Below, piece by piece: positions 45,601 through 58,200 of a stretch of DNA of 64,000 nucleotides; the stretch's first letter is position 1; every line of letters starts with the position of its first letter. The notes beneath the pieces are model-generated. The model ran no database searches. It worked only from the letters and a program-made list of their open reading frames with translations, and was not told the DNA's origin. A program made the translations under genes and the position numbers. Location of the stretch: the NCBI GenBank assembly GCA_027563935.2, contig CM050450.1, forward strand, positions 5,377,957 through 5,441,956, in the 5' to 3' direction. This DNA is from Costus lasius. Taxonomy: Eukaryota > Streptophyta > Magnoliopsida > Zingiberales > Costaceae.

Positions 45601-47074
45601 TAACAGTTGCTGGGGGGCCTCCTCCTACTAAGCAAAATTTCCAACCGCGAGTTTCTTTTCCCATTGTCAGCCGACATTTAAGAACTGAACTCATGTCTAG
45701 CAGAAACTTTGTGTCACTAGAAGATTCATGCAGGAAGCAAGTGGATAGCGGGTGCTTACCAACAGAAGATGATCTATCACAGACTCAAAACGATACTATT
45801 AGGGCCTTTGTTATGTCACATGGCCCAGGCATGCTAAAGCACAAAAGAAGTGAAAATGAAAGTGTTACTGGAGGTAGTGACGAGAATGCTCTATCCGATT
45901 CTGAAAGAGAGATTGATGGCGCAAACACTAACGGTCAAGCGTGTGTTTCTACAGATGTGGAGGGGCCTGTTGAGCATGAAGGTCACCAGTATGGTAATAT
46001 TGAAAACCATGAAGGTAACACTCAAAATGTCTCTAAGGATAGTGATAAAGAGGACGTTGAATTAGGCAAGGCTTCCCATGAGATAGTGGAGGATTTGGGG
46101 GAAACTACAAATACAAAGGCCCTCACACATAAGGATGCCGATTGCTCTGAGTCTCCGTCAGTGACAGAAGCAGACATTTGTAGCAAATCTATTTCTTTAT
46201 CAGAGCCGTTACATGATGGTGGATTGTCAAAAAAGAGTGTTGAGTCTACTCAGTTCGCTCCTATCAATTCTGTTTTAACTAGTCCTTGTACAAATACTGA
46301 AAAAGGCATAAAGGATATTAGTGTCAAAACAATGATCAACGATCAAGCCAGCAACAGGTTGGAAAAGATGATGCCATCATCTACCAACAATGGAGACGAG
46401 AGCATACTTGGTGAGAATGTTTTGTTTTGTCACTTAGAAATTGTCTTCAGCTTTTAATCATTTTTCAGTAACTGCAACAGCATTTCTTTTGACCGCGGTT
46501 TAAATTACTGGTATGTATTAATGGGTTTTGCTTGGACTGACAATTAAATATGTAGCACAGACCAATAACTTATACATACACACACACACACTAGACTAGT
46601 GGACGATAATTTAAAACAATTAAGGTTGTTGCAATTTCTTTGTTTGCTTGCGGTCAATGAATTAAAATGTTTCTTGTGTGATTTAGGAAAGCGATCATTA
46701 CAAATGCTGTATAATAGAAACAGTCAGTTTGATCCAATCAGGCAGCATAGACCCTATTGCCCCTGGGTAGCGCCAGATGATGGTGAAGCTCTGCCTGGGT
46801 GGAAACTCACGCTCTCTGCTATAGTTCATCAAAAGGAGGATTCTTCTCCCGCAGCAAGCAGCTTGCATGAGATCTCTTCAACTTTGCTTGATGATGTAAC
46901 AAGAATTCCAAATGTTATTGATGCATCATTACATTGTTTCTGAAATCTAGTGCATACTCACGGTATCTTTTCATGTTACAGGCTGATGATCCCATTGTTT
47001 CTGTACGGAAGCTTTTCACATCCCCAGCTTCCAAAAGATTGAAGGGTAACTCGTTGATATCCAAAGAAGCATGA
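42637..47074 (+). CDS. C3HC zinc-finger protein, NIPA/ILP1/Rsm1 type
   Basis: This family has two related zinc-binding modules and is nuclear (animal NIPA/ZC3HC1 at the nuclear basket; plant relatives ILP1 and MEM1). Seven exons: 42637-42743, 42860-43049, 43489-43612, 43877-44235, 45168-46410, 46687-46895 and 46982-47074. All are GT-AG with consistent phases; the product has 774 residues. Module 1 spans exons 2-4: CRPWDRGDLFRRLATFKAMT, VNCARRGW, ACEACGARLLFS and GHKLLCPW, giving the C, C-x2-C, H-x3-C ligands. Module 2 spans exons 5-6: LCGWEPRLLPY, LDCKFCGACVALWTF and HRPYCPW. Between the last two lies a long polar, acidic, Ser/Thr-rich linker, probably disordered. The protein ends KLFTSPASKRLKGNSLISKE. 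The start is chosen just after the CT tract. Which Arabidopsis paralogue is closest was not resolved, so no symbol is given. Confidence 0.93.
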
Positions 47075-48240
47075 ATACGAGCATATGGATTGAAAAGTGT
47101 CCGTACAACTGGGTAATTTGCAGTCAGTTTGGCTCCTAATCACAAGTTTTCTAGATTGCCTGCTATATGTGAGTAAAGAAGACATCGTTTGAGTTGGCTG
47201 TTCATTGTGCTTAAACTTCCGGATGCGAACATAAACCTCACCTGAGGTTGAATCCAGGTACTATGAAGTGGATGAAGTAGTAGTATCAGCAATGTTGCTT
47301 CTAAAATCAATGCGAGTGTTTGTAGCAAAGAGATGTGTCTTTCAGGAATGTGGTACAAAAAAGCAAAGAGATGTGTCTTACAGGAATGTAGTACAAAAAC
47401 ATGCAATTTTGCTAGTCTGACATTCATTCTTGTTCCTGCTGAGGTCAGCCAAATTTTGCATGCGTTGACATTTTATTCTTTCACATGCAATGCGAGGGGA
47501 AAACGCTACTTGCAGTAGTTGAATTCTACTGTCATATTAGGGATGAAAATAGATTTGCCAAATCTGCTCCTAATTCGTTTTATAAGTAGATGAATACAAA
47601 TTCTTTTTCCAAATTCGGGATTCATATATTTGGATTATAAAGTTTTTTTCATTTGAACTTTTTTTTCCCTCAACAGGTGTGAGAGTTGTGAAAAATATAC
47701 ATGCAAACTGACATATCATAGTAGAGTTCAATTCAATTTACGATTTATGGAAGCGGATTAATGAGGGTTTTAAATTTTCGCTTTGTTTTCGCCCTTAACC
47801 AGATTATTTATAAAAAAAATCAGAAGTATCTTCAAATTATGATTGCATAGTAGAATTAACTATTTGTGAAATTAGATTAGCTTTCTGAGATTAAAATAAC
47901 TAATGTAAAAACGATGATAACTAATCAATTCAATATTACAGCTACGGATGTAACCAATAAAGATCCAATTAATTTGATATTACTTGAATTTTTATCTTTT
48001 TTGCACAAACAATTCTAAAACATTTTATAAAATGCAATTCCACGCACAAGCAGAGTTAAAAAAAAGAATTTTAGAATACTAAAATCCTCTAATCTCGCGA
48101 CTTACTATTCTTCACCCACAATCCCGTTGAAGCTCAAACCAGAGTGACCCGTCAAACCAGAGTGACCCGTCTACTAATTAACAAATAATGATAATAATAA
48201 TAAGAGATTCCGATGGCAAAACTACACTAGAAAAGATGTT
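47075..48240. other. Convergent 3' intergenic region (C3HC gene / oleosin)
   Basis: Probable 3' UTR of the C3HC gene, then AT-rich DNA. The word caaagagatgtgtctt(t/a)caggaatg occurs twice at about 47325 and 47362, with (a/t)gtacaaaa after it: a 37-bp tandem duplication. No gene was recognised. Confidence 0.5.
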
Positions 48241-48711
48241 TCACGCCCCCGCCGCCGCGTCCTTCACCCGGCTCTGGCTCGCCGTCTCGGCGATCCGGTT
48301 GCGCGTGTGGTCTAAGCCGTCAGCGCTCCCTGGGTGCCGCCCCCTGAGGTAACGGTACATCCAGGAGGCGCCGGCTAGTGCCGCGAAGCCGAAGCCGCAC
48401 GTGGAGAGGACGGCAGCCGCAGCCGCCGCTAACATGACGAGACCCACGGGGACCCAGATCGGACTGCTCATCACGACGAGGGGGCCGAAGAAGATAAGGA
48501 CCGTGATGGTGCCGGTGACGGTGAGGCCGGTGAGGAGGAGGACAGCGCCGGAGACGATGAAGGTGAGTATGTCGATGAGTTGGGTGGAGTTGGGGGCTTG
48601 GTCCTGAAGGCGGCGGAGGAGGGCGCCAAGGGAGGAGGGGTAGCTGTAGGCGGAGAAGGGGGGATTGGCTTGGGAGGGCGCTGGGCCGGTGCCGGGGGGC
48701 GGCTCCGCCAT
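48241..48711 (-). CDS. Oleosin
   Basis: Oleosins coat seed and pollen oil bodies and keep them small. This is an intronless frame of 156 residues. It has a short polar N-terminus (MAEPPPGTGPAPSQAN), then a central hydrophobic stretch of about 70 residues from about residue 44 to 115 (LIDILTFIVSGAVLLLTGLT). The proline knot PLVVMSSPIWVP fits P-x5-S-P-x3-P exactly. An amphipathic C-terminus follows (SWMYRYLRGRHPGSADGLDH). The upstream in-frame ATG at 48813 would add 34 residues without oleosin likeness, so I start at 48711. The C-terminal tail is short and lacks an obvious H-type 18-residue insertion, which suggests a low-molecular-weight class. GC content is much higher than in its surroundings. 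Confidence 0.95.
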   Translation of the reverse strand: MAEPPPGTGPAPSQANPPFSAYSYPSSLGALLRRLQDQAPNSTQLIDILTFIVSGAVLLLTGLTVTGTITVLIFFGPLVVMSSPIWVPVGLVMLAAAAAAVLSTCGFGFAALAGASWMYRYLRGRHPGSADGLDHTRNRIAETASQSRVKDAAAGA

Positions 48712-48820
48712 GGAGGGAGACGGACGAAGAGGTATTAGACGGTGTTGGTGCGTAGGTCGATCGAAGCAGAGGAGGCGAAGGGAGGCATTAGAAGGCGGGT
48801 GGAGGCGGAGCACATGAGCG

Positions 48821-48855
48821 ACACGTGTGGAAGGAGGAGGGCATCAGAACACGTG
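48821..48855 (-). promoter_or_regulatory. Paired G-box/ABRE elements upstream of the oleosin gene
   Basis: Two palindromic CACGTG cores, ACACGTGT at 48821-48828 and CACGTG at 48850-48855, lie about 110 and 140 bp upstream of the start codon. Such ABRE/G-boxes are known binding sites of bZIP factors active in seeds under ABA control, which fits an oleosin. Function is inferred from motif and position. Confidence 0.55.
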
Positions 48856-49553
48856 CGGTGGATTGGGGGATTATTTTAGCAACCAACCATTTAAATCGTT
48901 GAAAATTCAACCAACCATAAGAATTCTATTACGATTTAACAATAAAAACAATCCTTTAGAATTATGTCTAACCATTACGCAATTGTGTACTGTACAACAT
49001 CAAACTTTTAATTTAGAAATAGAGAAAAAAATTATGCAAAATGGAATTATATTCTATGCCTAGTTTCATTTAAATAAATCGGCTGCACATCTATTTGATT
49101 AAAATGACCAAATTATTTATCAACTCACCAAATTACCAAATTAACAACAAAAAAAAAAGTCGGCCCAACAAGAAATAGTGAATGCAGTTCATTGATCAAC
49201 ATATCCTCGATGAAAATGCACAAATATAGATTTCATCATGTAATACAAATCAAAATGCAGTTAGCAGCAGCTAATCTATCCGATGTTTGTTGCCACTGAA
49301 TCCTAAACAATCTGAACTCGACCAGAATCAGCCGAGATTACTCTCTGCATAAAGGCAATGTATGCGAGGGCAGATATAGCTAGCAATTTCTTCATGCCTC
49401 CGCAAACCACAAGCAAAGAAGCAATCAAACTCACGAGCCTAAGATGATCTGATGGCATGGAGGTGAGTATTGCATCAACAGCCAATTATATCAGAGACAA
49501 GCACCAGGAGCAGTGTAGCATTCTACAGATGAGAAACAAAGCAGACGCGCCAT

Positions 49554-52245
49554 TTACTTGGAGCTTTGGTCCGACTTCTGGATAGACTGGGGATCGTCAT
49601 CGGTTTGGTCTTCAGCCGAGCCAGGCGGCTGCTGCTGTTGTCCTCCATTGTCGTTGGGGTCTGGATGAAAATTGATGGGGAATTTTGTCACCCGAGGTTT
49701 GTCAGCCAAGATATTCCGCTGAACTCTATCGAATAAGACCCGTGGAGGTGGTTCTTCTCTGAGTTGCTCGTCATCGTAGTCGTTGTTTACATAGTAGCCT
49801 ACTCTTATGAACTCCTGCCCCACATATGAGCAAGTCAATAGTAGTACAGTGACACCGATTATATCTTCTTCACGAATCTTGGATGGATCTGGTGGATCCG
49901 CCTGCAAGATAGAAACATGAACAAATCACTTGATGAGATCATACTATCAACGATTTGATATTTATATCGAAATTTGATGGACTTACCTGGAAAACAAAGC
50001 GATAGTTGCCTACATTGACAGGACCAACAAGCACACTTTCAAGGAGTTGGTCATAAGTTTCATCTTCTGCCGATCCAACATATATAAGCTTCCATTCCAA
50101 ATCTGAAGAGTTAAGCAGGGAAACAAAAAAAATGATATCAGCAATGGAGGATTCATATTCTAATTCGTGCTTGTTAAGCCAATAAAATACATTGGCAAAC
50201 TTTTGCCACCAGGTTCTTTCTACAAGCATGATCAAGGAAACTCAATAAATAATCCAGACTAAACAATCAACAAATAAATAAGCATTCATATTTTATAAGC
50301 AAGACCCATTTTGCTTGGCAAACAATACAAAGGCTCTTTCAAGTCATCCTTGGAACCCAGAAGATCCGACACCATGAACTCATTAAAACTACTATGCTAT
50401 ATAGCGCCTTCCCACACTTTTTTCTTTCCTTTCTCAGCTATCCTTGTTCGATTCCTTAAATGAAGAAAAGAAGATACAGAGCGTGTGAGGTAGGATCCCT
50501 TTTTCATTTTGAGAACTCCTAGTTCAGCCGTTATGTGAAACTTCTTAAGATGACCCAATTTGGATATTCAATTATTAACAAAGGCAAAGAAAAACTTCTT
50601 AAGATTACCCAGTTACCTGGCATTAGTTTGAACCCAGACAATCATAATACAAAAGACAAATAACAAAACTAAGACTCATCTAAATTACTATGGTTTATTA
50701 AGAAGACTAGATTCTCAGTGTGATACTTCAATCATTGATGTAAGTTGAAGCAACTTCCACCATGCCACCACACTTGCACCAGAAGGAAGCAAATTCTGAA
50801 TGCATTATCTTTCCTTCTCTGATTGAATGAATATAGTTCATTGCCCTTCACTAGCTAAGCCAAAGTTTGATGCTTGTAATGAACTATATACATACTCCAA
50901 CATAATATCGCTTGCATAAATGCAAAGATGCCGATACTGGATAATTCTTTATACAATCAGGCAACATGATGCACGAGACAACATGATCTATGTCCAGGAT
51001 AAAAGCTACACTCAAATTTTCTTGTCGAAGGATATTCAAGCGTTTCTGCATGTACTAGTAACTTTTGCAACTAAAGGCACCCAAAACTCCAGGATCAACC
51101 AGGAAAGTTCACAGATTAGGATCACAAGACTACTCATAGTAACTTCAAAAAAAAGGTTTGAGCACAGAAACAAAGTCTCTTCTTGTATAGGAAAAGCTGG
51201 GTTCTACCATGCTATATTGTGCATTTCCAGACTTCAAGTAGATATTGCACAATTTTTCATGTTGGAAGTTCAGGATGCATCAATCCTCAAATTTGTAAAT
51301 AATTTCATTAGTGTCATAAGATCTGATAAATGTTATTTATTTAACCTATTTCAGTAAGTGGGTTAAAGCTTATTAACACAACAAAATCACAAAATCATCA
51401 AACACTAGGAAGTCTTCTTATGCACATTCCCGAGTTCCATGCAAATGTTATCCAACAACATTTATGGTTGTCTCATGATCTTTGTTTATGGAAGGTAACA
51501 AGTCTGAATACTATGGTCTACCAAGGAAATATTTTGCAATAGTTTAAAGCCAACACATACTATAAAAGAAACTAAGAGATTAGTGGAAGCATTTTGAAGT
51601 GTCAAGTAAATTTTCACATTGCACGCAAAAATGAAGCCACTTTCATCTTCTTTTAAAGAAGCTTAATTTTGGTTCATAATCATAGAAACGAGAAACTTGT
51701 GTGCATATGTGCCGTGCCATAAACACGAAGGGGCGACCATCTCCTCACGTTGCCGCCATATGCCACATCCATAAACCAAAGCATCACCGAGATATGGGAG
51801 CAGATCGATTTTCATTACATTAAATAGATTCTTCTCGCTCCTCTTTACGCCACTTCATCATTCTGTGCCAGCCAAATCTCAAATCTCAGCAGTAATACGA
51901 AAATGTAGCTCCCTGATACAACGATCGTCCTCTCCTTCGACACCAGAATAACAACGAAAATAAAATAACTAACAAAAGCGTAATACGCACTTCATATTTC
52001 ACAAGACGATCCATGATAAGAGACATCATCAACGACGACGAAAACTTCAGAAACAAAGTACGAGATGTCAAACGCTAAAATATTGATTATTTTCCTATTA
52101 AAGATACAAATTCTTTTTTCTGGCGGAGAACCTTACCATCTTCGAGAGCGACCAAGCACTCGTACGAGATCTCGAACTGGAACGGGCTAGTGAACGCTTT
52201 GGGATTGTCTAGCACCGTAACATTCGTTATATTCACCGCACTCAT
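49554..52245 (-). CDS. ASF1: Histone chaperone ASF1
   Basis: ASF1 binds the H3-H4 dimer and hands it to CAF-1 or HIRA during nucleosome assembly. Three exons: 52245-52137, 50102-49987 and 49901-49554. GT-AG borders and phases agree and give 190 residues. Exon 1 encodes [20 protein letters not shown] and [15 protein letters not shown]. Exon 2 encodes [20 protein letters not shown] and [13 protein letters not shown]. Exon 3 encodes [36 protein letters not shown] and [17 protein letters not shown], then a Gln/Asp/Ser-rich tail. This is the complete immunoglobulin-like core of about 155 residues plus the variable tail. The first intron is 2.0 kb and holds no recognisable gene. Its upstream region carries E2F-like sites. 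Confidence 0.97.
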
Positions 52246-52397
52246 AGCCACAAACCCCTAACAGATCCGGCGACCGGGACACCACCACCTCGAAGGTGCC
52301 GGACCAAAACCCTAGAAGCAAAATAACGCCTTTCAATCACCTGCCTTCATTTCGCGGTAGAACCCTAAAGTGGCGAAGAAATTGAAGAGGGATCGAA

Positions 52398-52480
52398 GGC
52401 GGGAAGCAAAAAGAGCAAGCAAATCTGAAGGGCTTTTTGGCTCGACCGCTGGGACCAAATTGGCTTCAAGATTTCCCCGC
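52398..52480 (-). promoter_or_regulatory. E2F-like sites upstream of ASF1
   Basis: TTTCCCCG at 52473-52480 (plus-strand reading) fits the E2F consensus WTTSSCSS. GGCGGGAAG at 52398-52406 is a near match on the other strand. They lie about 155 and 230 bp upstream of the start codon. Plant ASF1 genes are known E2F targets, so S-phase control is plausible here. Confidence 0.45.
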
Positions 52481-52599
52481 CTTGACCGAAAGCAAGACCA
52501 ATGCATAAATAAAATAAAATAAAATTCCTCACGAGCGTGCGCAAACGCAGACACTCTATAACCGTCGGATCAGATGTGACCCTGTGTGCGTGTGCGTTG

Positions 52600-53680
52600 A
52601 TGATTAACCTCTCCGTTCATGTTGTACACAGTAATAAAACTTGTGTTTTTTTAGGCATTGGCAAGAAAGAATGTATTATGTATGAAAGCCAGACTTGAGT
52701 TGACTCCAAGATATTATTATTAATACATTAATTATTAGTTATTTACGACCTTCATATTTTAAGCCCACACACTCAATCATCTCTCAAATAATTTGAATAT
52801 TATGTAGTCTATTTAATATCATAGCACGCGATAATTACATTAATCAAATTTATAAATATCTTTTTATCTAGGAATTATAAGGTAAATATGTCCGCTCATG
52901 TAATGTGAAGTCTATTGCACACACTTGATCTAGTAATTTATGACATAAATATTGAATGGAATGCTATGTTTCGTGGAATGAAATTCACGGGGAAAAAAAA
53001 TAAAAAGTTATATTTTTTATCCAGATTCATTATAATTTTCATCATTTTCACCGTAGATTCGGTTCAACAGAATATAGCATATAATTTTGGACATTTCTCG
53101 TAGTACCTTTGCAAGCACAACACCTATTCTTTCTTGTGAGGCAATTCATTGTGATATACGAATATTTTGTCTACAATTCGTACTACTACAAATCTATTTG
53201 CGCATGCCCAAATTGTTTTCGCATCAATCAAATAAGGGACATATAGATTGTAATCTTCTTTTAATTTGACTTTTTCATCATTGTTTATACAATTATTTAG
53301 TAATGGAATAATCTTATGATTAGAAGTTAATCCTAGATAAATAGACAATCAACACAAATATTAATGAAATTACAACGAGATTCCAATAAGTTCCATATAA
53401 TTGTTAAAATTTACTTAATGCACTTGTGAAAAATTTAAAATAACAATCTCACATGCACCCATCTTGACGCACAGCAGAGTTGATCGCAACAGACTAAAAT
53501 TTGAAGGATTCCATAAATCCAATCAAGCATTCATCACGTTTTGCATGGTTTTTGTGGGGGACAAAAATATTGAACTACAAAACTTAGTTTGATTTGTTCC
53601 AATTTTTTATTTTGCTTTATTTTACTCATTATGATTAAAATTTTTGTGCTCCTGTCTTTTTCAAGAAAAAAAAATGTATC
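52600..53680. other. AT-rich intergenic DNA
   Basis: No gene recognised. A 74-codon minus-strand frame at 53124-53348 has no family resemblance and no neighbouring coding block. Confidence 0.5.
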
Positions 53681-53684
53681 TTTT

Positions 53685-54660
53685 CTTTTGGGTGAAGCTG
53701 CAGGAGGGAGGCTGGGAAGGGAGGCGGGGCGACGCAAGGGCTAGCTCCGAGGAAGGAGAGAGGTAGTGCTCAGGCCAACGCCAAGGAAGGCAGAGCTCAA
53801 GCCGGCGTCGAGGAAGGAGCTTCGCGTGAAGAGTTGGGAGAAAGGCGCTTCGTGTCACACACCAAGATGGTAGCGTCAAGGAAGGAGCTCAGGGCGGAGA
53901 TCAAGCTCGAGCCGGTGCCGAGGAAAGAGGGAAGCGGACTTGGGCTGGGAAGGGAGGCGGCCGACACCGAGGAAGGAGGGAGGCGGACTCGGGCTGGGAA
54001 GGGAGGTGGCCAGTGCCGAGCAAAAAGGGAAGCGGAGGGAAGGGAGGCGGCCGAGGAAGAAGGGAGGCACACGCGAGTTAGAAGCTGGGAAGGGAGAAGC
54101 TGTCAGAAGCTGCTCGTGACAGCTTCTTGTGAATAGTGGCAACTTCTCTATTCCAACTAGAGAAGCTGCCATCCAAACGTCCAGTTTGACCAGAAGCCGT
54201 TGGCCACATCAGCAAAAGCTGGAAAGCGGCGAATCACCTCCCTCCTTCCTCGATGGCGTGGAAGAGATGTGGCTGAGACCTGAGCTCCTTCCTCCAAACC
54301 AGACTCTTCACGCGAAGATCCTTCCTTGCCAACCCTATCGCCGCCCGCCTTACTTCCCAGCCTCCCTCCTTTTTAAGCATCGACCGTAGCCCTAGCTCCC
54401 TCCTTCCTTGGCACCAACTGTAGCTCCTCCCTCCTACGTGAGGAGCTCCCCCTGCTCCTCCGACAATCCTTGCCACCGATGACTCTCTCTCCTCTTTCCT
54501 CTGATCAAACTCTAATCTTTTAGTTAAAATTGATTTTGACCCATTTGACTGGCTAAAAACTGATTTATCCAAACAACTAAAAATTTATTCAATCAGCTCT
54601 AGTCAAACCAACTCTGGTCTGACAAGCTCCAGTTATAAATTCTAGCTGCCCCAAACTGGC
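53685..54660. mobile_element. GC-rich imperfect inverted repeat, probable non-autonomous element
   Basis: The left half (53690-54060) is purine-rich with many aggaaggagggagg words. The right half (54230-54480) is pyrimidine-rich with the complements. gcttcgcgtgaagagt at 53820 returns as actcttcacgcgaag at 54303. Between them is a second palindrome around 54085-54175 (cagcttcttgtgaatag / ctattccaactagagaagctg). The right edge reads ccccaaactggcc at 54648-54660, like the ends of many plant MITEs. Exact ends were not fixed. The open frames on both strands are composition artefacts. Confidence 0.5.
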
Positions 54661-55249
54661 CTACAAGTATCTAGAGTTACTCTCCATATAAGGCTTCAGT
54701 TTGTCGTTTGTCTCAAATGACCTGTAATTGCCATTGCCACCTTCCAAACTACAAAATTTGAGGGAACAAAAGGAAACATTAGGTACCTTAAACATAGTTG
54801 AAGGATAAACAGGCAAATCTCCGAACTTAAAAGTCAAAAAGAGAATCTTCCAAACTTTCATTTCGTGAAGTACAACTACATGTACTTTCGGTGTAACGAG
54901 AAAAGCAAAAAAAAAATAATAATAATAATAACTAAAAATTAGACTGGAAAAGCTCTAACAGCAGCAAAATCCTCCATACGTTTGTCCAAAAGGAAACCAT
55001 AAAAAGATTGACCAAGAGACATGCGATTTTTCTCAAAAACTTTAAACTCAAAATTGTGGGAAGGCACACAGGCCCATAACCATGTTTCCGACATAAAAGA
55101 CCTATTTCTCAAACTACATGAGATAATTAAATACACAAAAAAATCTTAGTAACGATAACTCGAAACTACATTCCTTGGGAACTTCCTAACTACAAGGCGA
55201 GGGCAAAGATATGTACAAAAAAACTTACTACACACCACATTGTAGATCT
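54661..55249. other. Downstream flank of the DNA ligase gene
   Basis: AT-rich DNA with no recognisable gene; the part next to 55250 should include the ligase 3' UTR. An (ATA)n tract lies at about 54916-54930. Confidence 0.4.
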
Positions 55250-58200
55250 CTAATGTTCCTTGAACACCTCGATTTTTCTAGTTTGAGACTTGTACATACA
55301 GGCAATATCAGCAGCAGGGCTGCAATCTTCAGGTTTCCTGTCGGATAAAGATCGGATGTACCTTGGAAGCCTTACCGAGATACCACGAGAAGGATGCAGT
55401 AGACCAATAGCAGCATGATGAACTGGTGATATCGTTAGGTCTGCCAGAGTCATGATTCAGTAAACCAAGCTTTCCTTGATGCTGCAGAAATAACGTGCAA
55501 ATGCATGGAAATTTCAGAACATTGGAATGTTGGTATACCTGCTCCTCTTATTTCCCAAACAAGCTCGGGAGGAAACCATAGATCAGGTGACTCATCTGTT
55601 TGATAGTAAGAGGGCTTCTTGAGCAATAATCTCTCACCAGAAAAGAATTCCTTCATCTGCAAGGCCATAAGGAGATTGTTTACACAGCTATCATCAGAAA
55701 GGATGCAGTTACGTAGCTCATGGAGTTGCATACATTATCTAATTATTGGATATAAGTAATACAGAAAAACTTTTACTCAGAAGTCAGAACACATTTAGAA
55801 GTCAACTTCTTGTCGGCAGTTGTGACAACATAGATCTACAAAAACGTTTACCTCTAAATAGAAGGAATCAGAAAAACCAGACATGACCCGGCAAACACTT
55901 TGAAATTCTTCATTATCAGGATTGTAGCATGCCATAAGGAAAGGGCTGTACCTGAACCATGGTTTTTAAAAAAGGAAAGATAAATCCTCTGAATTGGCAA
56001 AAGAAGATGTATTACATCAAAAACAATATAAAGACAAAAAAAAAGACTTAAGAATTTGCACCATCCAGCTTTTCTTCCATTCCCGTGCCAAGCACCAATA
56101 GGAACAAGATCAAGACTGTCACCAAGCCCTTCAATATAATCACGTTTTACCTGTAGAAGTCATGATATGATACATGGTCAAAAGGAATATGGTAAAAGAA
56201 TCTGTATATTTTGTTCGGTCCAATACTCAGAATCTAACTTGATACAAACCTTTAGCCATGCCTCACTACGTTTTGAAGCAGAATATCCAGCATCAACATC
56301 TAGGGTCTTCACCATTATCCCTTCACAAGAGGAATTACGTGCATCTTCAAAAAATGAATTAATTCTGGCCAAGGAGTTTTGGTTACTCACACACGCTTCA
56401 TCAGCTTCAACCTATTGATTAACATTAGTAACGATCAATGTGTTAACAAATGTAGTATGCCATATATGTGTTACAAATGCTTCTTACCCTAATGAAAGCA
56501 AGAAAATTAAATCAGCAAAAAGAAAGGTGTTCAAGAGATGGCTTCTGCATAAAATTAGCATACATCTACACAGACCGAGACATCTAGTTTCATTCAAGAA
56601 TAAACAAAGTTAGAAAAAAGGGGTAGCAGAATACTTACAATTATTTCCTTTGCAAACTCCAAGTAACCCGCCTTTTCCTCGTAAAACAAATCCTTCATAT
56701 CTGACAGAAAATTAGGACTAAATAATATGAAAATGAAATATGTAATTGCATATGCTATGCAAGGGAGCAGGTGGATATAATAATAATGATAGTTATCTGG
56801 AATAAAATAATAAACATACACTTTCTCCTCTGACGAAGTGGAAAATCCAAAAGCCTGGAACACAAAGTAGTTTAATAACTTGATGCTGGAACTGCAGTAC
56901 AAGGCCCTAGCTACGAAAGAAATGCAACCATGGAAGGTTGTGGGAAGTACCGTTCACCATTGCAAAGCATGATATCAAAGACGAACACACAAATATTAAC
57001 CTGTAAGACAAGGTTTTCAATATGGTAACAACAATTTGATGCCAGTAAAAGACCAACAATAGAAAGTCATTTCAGAATAATTCATTGATTTATTATATTC
57101 GTCCAAGATAAGAAAAATGTGTAGTATACGATTGTAAGTGGCCGAATAGGACATTGATGGGTAAAACTAATATACTCAGTGGTAACTGTTGCACAGTTCA
57201 AACATACACTGACAGGGAGGCATTCGCACACCATGTGAAATGACTGCTTAGCTTGTAAACTTGCAGTGCTTTCAATGTGTGGCTTGTGTGTGTGGTAGAA
57301 AAGTGAGCCATTCGACATGGTGCAAATCCATTTAGTCACAAGTGCATAGGGCATTCCAATTGTTTAATCCCATGTTGAAAATGTGAGAAAAAAAATTACA
57401 ATCAATAATATTTCATTTAGCGATAAAACATCCTAAAATTTATCAGCACCTTCATACTTAAATTTGTCACTAACATTAAAATCAAGCAAATTCATTAGGG
57501 TCGAACTCCTTTTCGTGACGATGTTATAATTGTTATAATTATTTATCATGGCTGTCGTTCAGTATTATATAGTCAATATTACAACATGATTACCGATATT
57601 TAAATGTGATTAATATTTCAAAAGCATATATATTGGCATTAAAATTTAAACATTGTGATTAAGCAAATTTTAACAATTAATAAAACAATAATTCCTCCAC
57701 TATTCTCTACATTCTCTCTTCTCAAGTAAAAAGAACTATAAAACTAAGGTAGTATAGTCCCACACCTAAAGTAGAAGAAAAAATTATAGAAGTATTTAAG
57801 CCTAATGAGCGTGGTATCCTTATTTTGAGTAAAACGTTTTCAATTGGGTCATATTGTCTTAATCCTATTAAGTTAATGAGGTCCGTTTCCTCATTAGTAA
57901 ATCATTATTTTGCATCAATACCATGAAACCATGATCCATAGCATAGATCACAGTAATGCAATTGAAAATATTTATGTCCAATATCACTACCTTATTCCTT
58001 GGTCTCAAGAAACAAGCAATTGAAAATACAAGTTATGCAAGTCATATCTTAAACAAAGCAAAAAAAAAGATAGATGAGAATAAAAGTGTGTACTCTAATG
58101 TTATTTATTTCGATTGAGGAATATTTGTTTCCTCTCTCCCTTGAAGATAGTTCTTGAAATGACAAAAGTTTGCCACCATTTTTCCTGTCTACAGCAACAA

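Noticed and set aside
48712..48813. Longer oleosin start at 48813
   Set aside because: The 34 extra residues have no oleosin likeness; MAEPPP at 48711 is typical.
53834..54572. Several 86-112 codon frames on both strands
   Set aside because: All lie in the GA/CT-rich inverted-repeat block and are composition artefacts.
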